Of a stretch of 64,000 nt of DNA, positions 53,908-61,942 are shown in pieces. The notes beneath the pieces are model-generated. The model had not been told where the DNA came from. It did not search any database and was given only the letters and a program-made list of their open reading frames with translations. Position 1 is the stretch's first letter. Each line of letters starts with the position of its first letter. The stretch covers positions 3,296,001 to 3,360,000 of the forward strand of contig CP051247.1 of the NCBI GenBank assembly GCA_017795105.1, given 5' to 3'. This DNA is from Planctomycetaceae bacterium. GTDB lineage: Bacteria > Planctomycetota > Planctomycetia > Planctomycetales > Planctomycetaceae. The translations under genes and the position numbers were made by a program.

Positions 53908-54927
53908 TCAGTCGAGCGAGATTTCGTCGATCGTCGCGAGAAGCTCTTCGATTGGAATCGAGAGCGTGTCAGTCCGGCCGGCTCGGGCGATATTCACACC
54001 AATCAGCTTTCCGTCGAGACTGACAAGCGGGCCGCCACATTGATCGGGATGTAGCAGAGTGTCGTGCTGAAGAGCACTGCGGAATCCTGACCGTCGGGCG
54101 GAAACATCGCTGCCGAAGCGGTTCATCATCTCCTGCCGGTCGACGAGCATATTCCACGAGGTGCCCACGCGAACGTCGAACGTAATGGGTTCCCCGTCGC
54201 GAAGAGCACTGAGCAGGAACCAGTCGCCCGGTTCCAGTTCGGCGAAGACCTGAGACAGCCGCCGTCGCTTGGTGACCGGTTCGTTTTCGTTGTCCAGAAT
54301 GATGTCTCCCGATTTCAGTCCGGCTCGGGAAGCCCCACTGTTCGCGAAGACTTCTCGCACCGTCAGGCCGTCGTCTGACTGATCGACCGTGAGGCCAACA
54401 TACCCCGACGTGGAAGCGATCTTACGGGGCAGGGCTCCCAGGACACCCACGCCAAGCGGGAGCTCGTCCGCATATCGCAGGGAGATGACCCATTGCCCGG
54501 GCTTCATTTCTCGCAGGTATTGAATCGGCGGAAAGTTCCAGTCGCGCGGCATCTCGCAGCGAAGATAGACCAGATCCTGGCTCTTGTCGTAATGGAGAAA
54601 ACGAGCCGGTTGCCAGCGATTCCCCGACAGTCGGCAGCGGAACAGATCACTCTCCGAAGCGAACTCTCCCAGTGAGCTGGCTTTCACGACGCTGATCCCA
54701 CGGCGAGAGTCGATGAGTGTGCCCGGGACCTTGACCGTTTCGTTGATCTCGACTTCGATCGACAGATGAGCCGCATCGGCGACGACTTCGCGAAACGCCA
54801 GTTTCAGCAACTCGCCATGTCTGGTGAGCGTGATATCGAGATCCTGGGCGAGCGCCTGTGAAGGAACCGCCGGGGCAAGAAAACCGAAGCTGAGACAGAG
54901 AACTGCCAGAGCGAACCGCTGAGACAT
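53908..54927 (-). CDS. Degenerate HtrA-like protein with nested PDZ domain
   Basis: A 339-residue secreted protein. Signal peptide: residues about 1-28, ending SQALAQ. Protease-like strands lie in about 65-170 and the triad Asp is kept (KSQDLVYLR, Asp118), but the expected His site reads ISVVKASSL with no His. A PDZ domain (about 176-256, YVGLTVDQSDDGLTV, SGASRAGLKSGDIIL) is followed by QHDTLLHPDQCGGPLVSLDG, which matches the QTDAAINPGNSGGPL strand of HtrA with Cys297 in place of Ser. The PDZ thus lies inside the protease fold. GAGGAGG lies 6 bases before the ATG. Probably catalytically dead; a binding or chaperone role is inference. Confidence 0.85.
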   Translation of the reverse strand: MSQRFALAVLCLSFGFLAPAVPSQALAQDLDITLTRHGELLKLAFREVVADAAHLSIEVEINETVKVPGTLIDSRRGISVVKASSLGEFASESDLFRCRLSGNRWQPARFLHYDKSQDLVYLRCEMPRDWNFPPIQYLREMKPGQWVISLRYADELPLGVGVLGALPRKIASTSGYVGLTVDQSDDGLTVREVFANSGASRAGLKSGDIILDNENEPVTKRRRLSQVFAELEPGDWFLLSALRDGEPITFDVRVGTSWNMLVDRQEMMNRFGSDVSARRSGFRSALQHDTLLHPDQCGGPLVSLDGKLIGVNIARAGRTDTLSIPIEELLATIDEISLD

Positions 54928-55067
54928 GAAAAACCTCCTCGTCGAGATGGGAATCGTCTCCATTTTATGGTGATCACCTCCAGAAAATCGAATGTTTTTT
55001 CGCTCCGGGGACCCGATGAGTACCGAATTCGAAGCCGATTCGCGGGAGGAAGCGGTGATCATCCAGC

Positions 55068-55105
55068 AAAAAAGGCGTGAATCCCGGGAGGATCCACGCC
55101 TTTTT
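55068..55105. terminator. Bidirectional terminator of second DUF1559 gene
   Basis: AAAAAAGGCGTG (55068-55079) pairs with CACGCCTTTTT (55095-55105). On the minus strand, T-tract follows the stem, ending the DUF1559 gene at 55129; the plus-strand side also ends in T. Confidence 0.9.
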
Positions 55106-55128
55106 GAATTCGTGATATCGTCAGTTTC

Positions 55129-56223
55129 TTAGAACTCGCCGACGACTTCGCCACCCTGCTTGGTGCCCAGAGATCCCCAGACGCCATAAGGGCTGGTGCC
55201 GTTTCCGGCGCCACTTGGAGGACTGGCGTTGGCGTTACCGGCATCGATGTTCTCGCTGATGAAGCGAACCGAGCCATCAGCTAGCAGGACCTGAACGCCG
55301 CCGGTGTGCTCACTCGAGGCGGTCAGGATCGAGGTGCCGTTGTCGGCATTCGGGTTCGTTCCGCTGGAGCAGGACGGGGAGTTCGGTGCCATGATGGTGT
55401 TGAAACCACAGCGTTCGGCCTGACCATCCCAGAGGGAGTTACCGTGCTTGGCTTTCACGCTCAGACCGGCGTTGAACTGACCGCCGGAAACGGTCGCATC
55501 ACAGGCAGCAGGCGTCAGCGGCGAAACGCCGTTCACGATGCCCTGGCGGATCCAGTTGCGATTCCCGGTAGTGGTCACGCCAGATTCAGCACGGACGTGC
55601 TCACTCAAGGCGACAGTGTTGCTCAGACCATCGGTGATATCGCGGAAGCGAGTCGAGGTGTTTCGACCGAACAGACCGCGAACTCGTGTCCCGTTCAGAT
55701 TGTTGGCGTTGTCACCCAGACAGAAAACGTAGCTGTTCGAGCGGGCATCGGAAACGTTGTATCCGGGGTCCGACGGACAGAGATACGCGGGGATCACAAC
55801 GTTGTTCCAGGCCGGCCAGCTTTCCCAGCCACCCGGTCCACCTGGCGAAATCGGAATGCTGGCATCACCGGCGGAGATCAGATCAAACAGCGCTGGCTGT
55901 TCCATAAAGGGCAGAATCGGGTAGAAGCCGCTGAGTCGCGAGCAGTTCCCGTTACGACGATTGCCGCCGAGAGAAGTCGAGACCGATGTGCAGGAGTTGG
56001 TTCCACCCGAGCGGTAAGGCAGGACACGATAGGTATCGTGGTAGTTGTGCAGAGCCAGGCCCATCTGCTTCAGGTTGTTTTTGCAGGAGCTGCGTCGGGC
56101 AGCTTCGCGTGCCTGCTGAACGGCTGGCAGCAGCAGTGCCACCAGAATAGCGATGATAGCAATCACCACTAACAGTTCGATCAATGTAAACGCGTGCCGA
56201 GAACGGCGTAGTCCCTTTGTCAT
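55129..56223 (-). CDS. DUF1559 pseudopilin-like protein
   Basis: A 364-residue paralogue of the 50580 gene: [17 protein letters not shown] at residues about 10-26, [19 protein letters not shown], the DUF1559 core with [16 protein letters not shown] and a C-terminal [20 protein letters not shown] chose the ATG at 56223 with AAGGAG 8 bases upstream; the in-frame extension to 56316 is not needed. It is one of many surface or export-related pseudopilins in planctomycetes, with function unknown. It lies between the pseudo-HtrA gene and the PilZ gene. Confidence 0.95.
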   Translation of the reverse strand: MTKGLRRSRHAFTLIELLVVIAIIAILVALLLPAVQQAREAARRSSCKNNLKQMGLALHNYHDTYRVLPYRSGGTNSCTSVSTSLGGNRRNGNCSRLSGFYPILPFMEQPALFDLISAGDASIPISPGGPGGWESWPAWNNVVIPAYLCPSDPGYNVSDARSNSYVFCLGDNANNLNGTRVRGLFGRNTSTRFRDITDGLSNTVALSEHVRAESGVTTTGNRNWIRQGIVNGVSPLTPAACDATVSGGQFNAGLSVKAKHGNSLWDGQAERCGFNTIMAPNSPSCSSGTNPNADNGTSILTASSEHTGGVQVLLADGSVRFISENIDAGNANASPPSGAGNGTSPYGVWGSLGTKQGGEVVGEF

Positions 56224-56642
56224 CGAAGAGCTCCTTGAGAGGCCCGAGAGAAAAATAGCGAACAGAATGTAAGTAGGGAGAGTCCGGCAGAATTGTGCGT
56301 CCCGCAAATGGACCACATGCCAGGAAGGCTTCAGCTGGGAAGCCGCTGCATCAACAATAATAGATGGAAGGACTCAATGGGGATGATAGATAACCGGACT
56401 CTGATGTCGACCCCAGCTTACGGCAGAATGGCACTTTTTTCAGGGAACAGCCTGATGAAGAACCAGAGGTGGTGTTCGTATGAACTGATCTTTCCGCCCA
56501 AAAACTGGCCGAATCGGAAAAATCGGTAAAATCAGGCAGATCTGAGGCAGAACGCAGCTGGAGTCTGATCAACACTCCGTCACGTCGTCCTTTCGCAACA
56601 TATGCTTGCCTAGTTAATCCCCAGACAACGCTAGGGCTTCGT
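56224..56642. other. Divergent intergenic region, DUF1559 and PilZ
   Basis: These 419 bases separate the two divergent genes. It has an A-rich patch around 56490-56530. No gene, repeat or placeable promoter was seen. Confidence 0.5.
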
Positions 56643-57047
56643 ATGACGGTTGCATCAAACTATCAGAGCGTGGAACAGTATTCGGAACGGCAGACAAGGA
56701 CTGCCATGCGGATTCTCGATACTCTCGATCGCAGCGAATCGCGGTTGATTGACCACTACACGCAGATTCGCAATCACAAACGCGCCAGCTGCCGCAAGGT
56801 GATCAATATCCGGATTCCGGTCCCCGGAGGCCAGCCAGAAGCGTTTTCCGTGTACATGCGCGATGTTAGTGCCAGTGGAGCCGGGTTCATCTATCCCGGC
56901 GAGTTCCACACAACCGACATCATGGTCGGAATTCCGATCCCGGGGAAGGACGACACCTGGTTTCAGGGAAAAGTCGTCCGCTGCAAAGAGTTCATGCAGG
57001 AAGGGTTCTGGGACTTCGGCGTCAAGTTCACCGACCGTCTGGTCTAG
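56643..57047 (+). CDS. PilZ-domain protein
   Basis: A 134-residue PilZ protein, a cyclic-di-GMP receptor type. The diagnostic residues are present: RASCR (Arg47, Arg51; RxxxR) and DVSASG (74-79; [D/N]xSxxG). An N-terminal helix (VEQYSERQTRTAMRILDTL) precedes the domain. AGGG lies 6 bases before the ATG. Planctomycetes carry many such proteins and the target is unknown; a nearby motility or surface-attachment function is plausible because of the flagellin and pseudopilin genes. Confidence 0.92.
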   Translation: MTVASNYQSVEQYSERQTRTAMRILDTLDRSESRLIDHYTQIRNHKRASCRKVINIRIPVPGGQPEAFSVYMRDVSASGAGFIYPGEFHTTDIMVGIPIPGKDDTWFQGKVVRCKEFMQEGFWDFGVKFTDRLV

Positions 57048-57118
57048 ATCAGACTTCGCATAAAAGTCGCGGTCTTCAGCGACGTGAGATGGTCATTTGC
57101 AGGCCTCTTAACGGTCAC

Positions 57119-57151
<33 letters not shown>

Positions 57152-58093
57152 TTATTCGGAGACCAGAGCCGCAGCAAACGTTCGCGGTTCGAACAGCTGC
57201 AGATCGTCGACCTGCTCCCCGACCCCGATATATTTCACCGGGATGCCCATCTTCTGCCGAATGGCGACAACGACGCCTCCTTTGGCGGTTCCATCGAGTT
57301 TGGCCAGAACGAGTCCGGTCGAGCTGATCACGTCGGTAAACTGCTCCGCCTGAATGATTCCGTTCTGTCCTGTTGTGGCATCGAGAACGAGCAGGCTTTC
57401 ATGCGGTCCGCCCGGAATCTTGTTGCCAATCACCCGGCGAATTTTCTCAAGCTCCTGCATCAGATTCTTCTGCGTCTGTAAACGCCCAGCCGTGTCGATG
57501 ATGACGAAATCGGCTCCAGTTTCCACAGCACGTTCGCAGCCGGAATAGGCCACGCTGGCCGGATCGGTGCCACTCGGACGCGTCACGATCTCGCAGCCAA
57601 TGCGTTCGCTCCACATGGTCAGCTGTTCGACGGCGGCCGCTCGGAATGTATCGCCGGCCGCGAGCACAACTTTGTTACCCGCTTTGTGCAGCAGGTTGGC
57701 AAGCTTTGCAATCGATGTGGTTTTCCCGACACCATTCACGCCAGCCACGAGAATCACAGTCGGCCCCGACTCTGCCTGATTGAGCGGCGAGAGCGGATCC
57801 TCGGGATCCCAGGTCACCCCTTCTTCGCCTTCCAGGAGCGACTGCAGTTTCTCCCGGACGGTTGTCCAGATCTCTTCGATATCGACCGTTCGGCCTTTGT
57901 GCTTTTTTCGCAACTCCTCGACGATTGCCATGGAGGCAGTCACGCCCATGTCGGTTTCGATCAACCGCCGTTCGAACTTCGAGAGATGTTCTTCGGTCAG
58001 GATTTCCCCCGACTTGAACAGGTCGCGGACATCCGTATTCAGAACCTTCGAGGTCTTCTGCAGTCCCTGTTTCAGCCGATCAAACAAGCCCAT
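57152..58093 (-). CDS. ftsY: Signal recognition particle receptor FtsY
   Basis: A 313-residue SRP GTPase that docks the signal recognition particle at the membrane. G1 is GVNGVGKTTSIAKLA, followed by GDTFRAAAVEQL, the DTAGR motif and AKLDGTAKGG. The N-terminal NG-domain helices begin MGLFDRLKQGLQKTSKVL; the acidic A domain of E. coli FtsY is absent, as in many bacteria. It ends ...ALVSE. The ATG at 58093 is a good start. It is convergent with the PilZ gene. Confidence 0.96.
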   Translation of the reverse strand: MGLFDRLKQGLQKTSKVLNTDVRDLFKSGEILTEEHLSKFERRLIETDMGVTASMAIVEELRKKHKGRTVDIEEIWTTVREKLQSLLEGEEGVTWDPEDPLSPLNQAESGPTVILVAGVNGVGKTTSIAKLANLLHKAGNKVVLAAGDTFRAAAVEQLTMWSERIGCEIVTRPSGTDPASVAYSGCERAVETGADFVIIDTAGRLQTQKNLMQELEKIRRVIGNKIPGGPHESLLVLDATTGQNGIIQAEQFTDVISSTGLVLAKLDGTAKGGVVVAIRQKMGIPVKYIGVGEQVDDLQLFEPRTFAAALVSE

Positions 58094-58239
58094 CGCGGAG
58101 CGTACCTTCCTCTCTCAAATTCATCGGGGGGGGGCGGAATCACGCCCGTTGTTCCGGTGCAATGCGTTTTCAGTTCAGCCCGGATTATAGATGGACGTTG
58201 CACTCGGGGCCAGCAGGCCGAAAAGCAGAGCTCAAACTA

Positions 58240-59142
58240 CTATTTCGGCGTGCGGATGCGTCCGAAGGTGACATTGTTCTTGAGTGAAGAGCTGAGGTAA
58301 AGACACCAGCCGTCCTCGAGATACGTCCATCCTTCCAGTTCATCGAGCGGTTGCTGCAAATCGTATGGCTGGCTGTAGCTGAGCTCGCCCGAGTCGTTCC
58401 AGGTCGTGAAGGTCAGTCGATAACGCAAACCGGCGATCTGATTTTGAACCAGGGCCAACTGATTCCATTCGTCCACCCATTCCATGCTCTGTACGAATGC
58501 TCCACATGGTTCGCGGCTCACGAGCACACCTTCTGCACTGGCCCGGCTCACGACTTTCAGACGTGTCGGGTCGTAGAGCCGCAACTCGTTTCCGGTGTCG
58601 CCATAATCGGAAGTCGCAATCAGCCAGCGTCCGTCGACCTGGACAAACTCCGGGCGGGTCCCGTTGCTGGCCAGATCGTCGTTGACCATGTTGAGGATGG
58701 CGTTGTCGAGATTGCCGTCCTGTTTCGCCTGCTCCCAGTCGATCGCGAATATCGTGCCCCGCTGATTAACGGTATCTCCGAGAAAGGTTCCATGCTCGGG
58801 GTGATGGGTCAACCCGGTTGGATGAGGAGCGATATCCTCGCCGTTCCGCGTCAGCCGGATCTCCACTCCGGTGTACTTCAGTTTCTGAGGGGAGTTCGCA
58901 TCCCAGTCGTATTCGCGGATGATGCCGGTCTCTCCATCGCCGTAGAGATAGATCTTTCCGTCGTGCTGAAACACGCCCTGTCCGTAGCCAATTCCTTCCG
59001 CGGTGATCCGCTTCTGAGCAGGCAGCAGACGATTGTTCGACTCAGCTGGAGGCGCGGCCGAAACGGAAGGGGGCATTATCGGCGCAAGCAGAGTTCCCAG
59101 CACAATAATCGCCCGCAGATTCACTCGAGTGGAGTACGGCAT
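58240..59142 (-). CDS. Secreted beta-propeller-like protein
   Basis: A 300-residue protein with a signal peptide (AIIVLGTLLAPIMPPSVSA). The body has repeated strands (GQGVFQHDGKIYLYGD, GIIREYDWDAN, GWTYLEDGWCLYL) as in small beta-propellers, but no clear family signature was recognised. It lies downstream of the sulfatase gene, 77 bases from its stop, on the same strand, so it may be an accessory of that unit. Function unknown. Confidence 0.72.
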   Translation of the reverse strand: MPYSTRVNLRAIIVLGTLLAPIMPPSVSAAPPAESNNRLLPAQKRITAEGIGYGQGVFQHDGKIYLYGDGETGIIREYDWDANSPQKLKYTGVEIRLTRNGEDIAPHPTGLTHHPEHGTFLGDTVNQRGTIFAIDWEQAKQDGNLDNAILNMVNDDLASNGTRPEFVQVDGRWLIATSDYGDTGNELRLYDPTRLKVVSRASAEGVLVSREPCGAFVQSMEWVDEWNQLALVQNQIAGLRYRLTFTTWNDSGELSYSQPYDLQQPLDELEGWTYLEDGWCLYLSSSLKNNVTFGRIRTPK

Positions 59143-59219
59143 GATCGTCTCTTTCCGATTTCGTGTATCCGGGGCAGGGAAATGCTGGATCTGCTGCGTC
59201 CCTGCGAAAGCAGCCTGCT

Positions 59220-60734
59220 TCAGCGATTGAGGTGGACTTCGTAAGGACCGATCGCCGGATGCTCGAGGAACCAGTCCGCGGGACGGCTCTTCAACTTTTC
59301 CTGATCCCGTTTGCGTTCCCTCGCGATCTGTTCCAGAACCTCATCCGACTCCGGGTAACGTCCCTGATCGTCGATCTCGTCCTGCCATTGCTCAAGACGA
59401 CTGGCCAGTTTCTGCTTGATGTCCTGATACTGCGGATCATCCGCGAGATTGTTGATCTCCCAGGGATCGTTCTCGAGATCATACAGTTCTTCGGCCGGAC
59501 GGGTCGGAGCTGTGAGGGCGGCAGGGGGGCCGGTCAGTTCATTGCGATCGTGCAGATAATGGAGCAGGCCAACGATGGGGTACTGCGTTTCCTTGTAGTG
59601 ATTGAATTCCAGAAATGGCGTGTCCGGATTCTTGTTCTTCAGGTAACGGAAGCGATCGTTCCGAACCGTTCGAATGTGGAACAGGCTCTCGTCGCCCCGA
59701 TCGCGACCTCCGAAAACCAGATCGCGGGCCGGTTCGGCATTCTTGCCAAAGAGAATTCGTCCCTGCATCTTCGCCGGCTTTTCCACGCCGGCCCAGTCGA
59801 GCGTGGTCGCGCTCAGATCGATTGAAGCCACCATCTGCCGCGTCGATTGTCCACGTGTGTAGCCGCTCGGTTCGGGCAAGTCGGAGTTCTCCGGCCAGTA
59901 GATGATCAGCGGGACATGCAGTCCACTTTCGTAGGGCCACTGTTTCGAGCGCGGCATCGCCCGACCGTGATCGGCCATGAAGACGACGATCGTGTTCTTG
60001 TCCAATCCGTCCCGCTTCAGCAGATCGAGTATGAAGCCGACTTTCTTGTCGACTGCCATCACGGTATTGAGATATTGCGCCCACACGGCTCGAACGACCG
60101 AATGATTCGGATAGTAGGGCGGAATCTCGATCTCTTCGGGATCAGCCATCTGATCGATGTGCTGGTGTGAAGTATTCCAGGCCCCGCCGCGATGCGTTTC
60201 CGAGAAGTTGATTTGTGCATAGAACGGCTGATGGCTTTTCAGGTCGGTCCATCGATCGGTATCGAACGGTTTGCCGTCGTAGTTAAAATTCCAGTCGGTC
60301 TTGCCCGTACCCTTGTAGAACTTCGCGTCCTGTTTGTCGTCAGTCAGCTTTCGCAGGTTGCCCGTGTAGTAACCTGCGGGACGCAGCCAGTCGGTCAGAA
60401 CTTTGACCCCGTCCGGCAGCGGATTGTCCCCGTTGCGATGTGAACGATGATTGTGAGCATCGATCGTCATCGCATACATGCCGGTCATGAAGGAGGACCG
60501 GCTCGTCGAGCAGACCGGAGTCACCGTGTAGGCCCGTTCAAACTTCATGCCACGGCTGGCCAGATCATCGATAACGGGAGTCTGCACGCCTTTGGTGCCG
60601 TAACATCCGAGTTCGGGCCCCATGTCTTCGGCGATGATCCACAGAATATTGGGACGCTCAGCCGCGTCCGCGAGCGAAGTCAGAGCCGAAAGGGCGAGAA
60701 CGCAAATCAGCGTTCGGCACGAATGAAACCTCAT
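59220..60734 (-). CDS. Secreted sulfatase
   Basis: A 504-residue sulfatase. The signal peptide (CVLALSALTSLADAA) ends near residue 25. The metal-site start is PNILWIIAEDMG (29-40), and the active-site motif is CSTSR (75-79), followed by SSFMTGMY. The usual signature is C-x-P/A-x-R; here the third position is Thr. The Cys would be converted to formylglycine if accepted. Late HGRAMPRSK and NDPWEINNLADDP fit the family. GAGGAG lies 6 bases before the ATG; I used 60734, not 60782. The substrate is likely a sulfated polysaccharide or mucin-type ester. Confidence 0.92.
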   Translation of the reverse strand: MRFHSCRTLICVLALSALTSLADAAERPNILWIIAEDMGPELGCYGTKGVQTPVIDDLASRGMKFERAYTVTPVCSTSRSSFMTGMYAMTIDAHNHRSHRNGDNPLPDGVKVLTDWLRPAGYYTGNLRKLTDDKQDAKFYKGTGKTDWNFNYDGKPFDTDRWTDLKSHQPFYAQINFSETHRGGAWNTSHQHIDQMADPEEIEIPPYYPNHSVVRAVWAQYLNTVMAVDKKVGFILDLLKRDGLDKNTIVVFMADHGRAMPRSKQWPYESGLHVPLIIYWPENSDLPEPSGYTRGQSTRQMVASIDLSATTLDWAGVEKPAKMQGRILFGKNAEPARDLVFGGRDRGDESLFHIRTVRNDRFRYLKNKNPDTPFLEFNHYKETQYPIVGLLHYLHDRNELTGPPAALTAPTRPAEELYDLENDPWEINNLADDPQYQDIKQKLASRLEQWQDEIDDQGRYPESDEVLEQIARERKRDQEKLKSRPADWFLEHPAIGPYEVHLNR

Positions 60735-60833
60735 GCGAAACTCCTCAAGTTCGAGCAGCACCTGACGTGAAACGATCGGCAATTACAGAGCTGCAATTGC
60801 CGATCTCCCGTACATGACATCAACGTCAACGAA

Positions 60834-61802
60834 TCAGCGGATGTTAACGAACTTTTTGTAGGTCTCGGCGACATCGGCTTTTTTCGTGTCGCCTTCGTGA
60901 ACGTACAGGCCGTAGCGCAGATTGAGTGAGTCCCCCGGCTTCAGCGTCACGGGTGAGGCTTCGCTCTTGCCGCCGGTGTATTTGCTTTCGCCGAATGGAT
61001 TGATGGCGAACAGTCCGTAAGCACGAACGTGATATCGCGATGGGCGAAAATTCTTAGGGTCGTCGAACAGGCTGACACCGACGGTCTTGCCGTCGACTTC
61101 ACCATAGTAGTCGACCCAGGGAGATGTTTTGCCCCAGGCTTCTTTTTCCCCTTCAGCTCCATCAGCGTTCACAATCTGGCCGCCCGAAAGTCCTCGCAGG
61201 GAATGAGCCACGCGGATTGCGAACAGACCTTCTTTGGTATCACCAAAGGTGACCGGTTTGTCGACGGCGGAGAGGGTCAGATCGCAGATGATGAGTCGAT
61301 CCGGCGTAATCGTGTAGACCGTTTTCTCCTCGATCAGCGGCTTCTGATCGGCATCGAGCCAGTGATTGACGACTTCCAGAACTGAACCGTGGACAGGTTT
61401 GGAACTGTTGGGATCGATCTTTTGAAGCTCGACCGAGACGTTCTCGATGCGGTTACCTTCGTGCCAGTAGTTCAGTCCTTCGTTGACCGTATCGATGGCA
61501 ATCCAGAGACCTTTGTGGTGAAAGTGTCCCATCCCGGTCTTGGCGTCGTTGCCCTGTTCGCCATCTTTGTTGAAGACTTGCTCGCGAACGACCAGCGTCT
61601 TTCCGGGGGCGTAAATCGGATGAAAGTACGGTTTGGCCTGAGAGTCGGCGTAATTGAACGTCGTGAAATGTTCGCCGTCGATGCTGAAGACGACCTTCTC
61701 TCCTTTCTTCTCTGCTTTCAGTTCGGCAGCCGAGACGGCCGTCGTCGCCGTCAGGATCAGAAGTCCAGCCAGAACAGCATGGAAAGTTTCGCTCAGTTTC
61801 AT
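60834..61802 (-). CDS. DUF6807/PmoA-like secreted protein
   Basis: A 322-residue secreted protein with a signal peptide ([17 protein letters not shown]). It matches the PmoA-like DUF6807 family of Bacteroidetes and planctomycetes: [35 protein letters not shown], and GESKYTGGK near the end. The family name is historical and does not show methane oxidation; many members sit near glycoside or sulfate-ester catabolism genes. I chose the ATG at 61802, preceded by a GGGGGT purine run; the in-frame 61928 start would bury the signal peptide. Confidence 0.88.
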   Translation of the reverse strand: MKLSETFHAVLAGLLILTATTAVSAAELKAEKKGEKVVFSIDGEHFTTFNYADSQAKPYFHPIYAPGKTLVVREQVFNKDGEQGNDAKTGMGHFHHKGLWIAIDTVNEGLNYWHEGNRIENVSVELQKIDPNSSKPVHGSVLEVVNHWLDADQKPLIEEKTVYTITPDRLIICDLTLSAVDKPVTFGDTKEGLFAIRVAHSLRGLSGGQIVNADGAEGEKEAWGKTSPWVDYYGEVDGKTVGVSLFDDPKNFRPSRYHVRAYGLFAINPFGESKYTGGKSEASPVTLKPGDSLNLRYGLYVHEGDTKKADVAETYKKFVNIR

Positions 61803-61942
61803 CGTTACCCCCGGTTGAGAGATTGGTAGGTCGGTTCGGTGCAGGCGTGGCGGGATCTCTCGCAACGTCGTCAATGGTCGCGAAGACCAAAGACAGCGTA
61901 ACGAACCAATCAGCCGTTTCCAATGCATCAGCGATCAGACGA

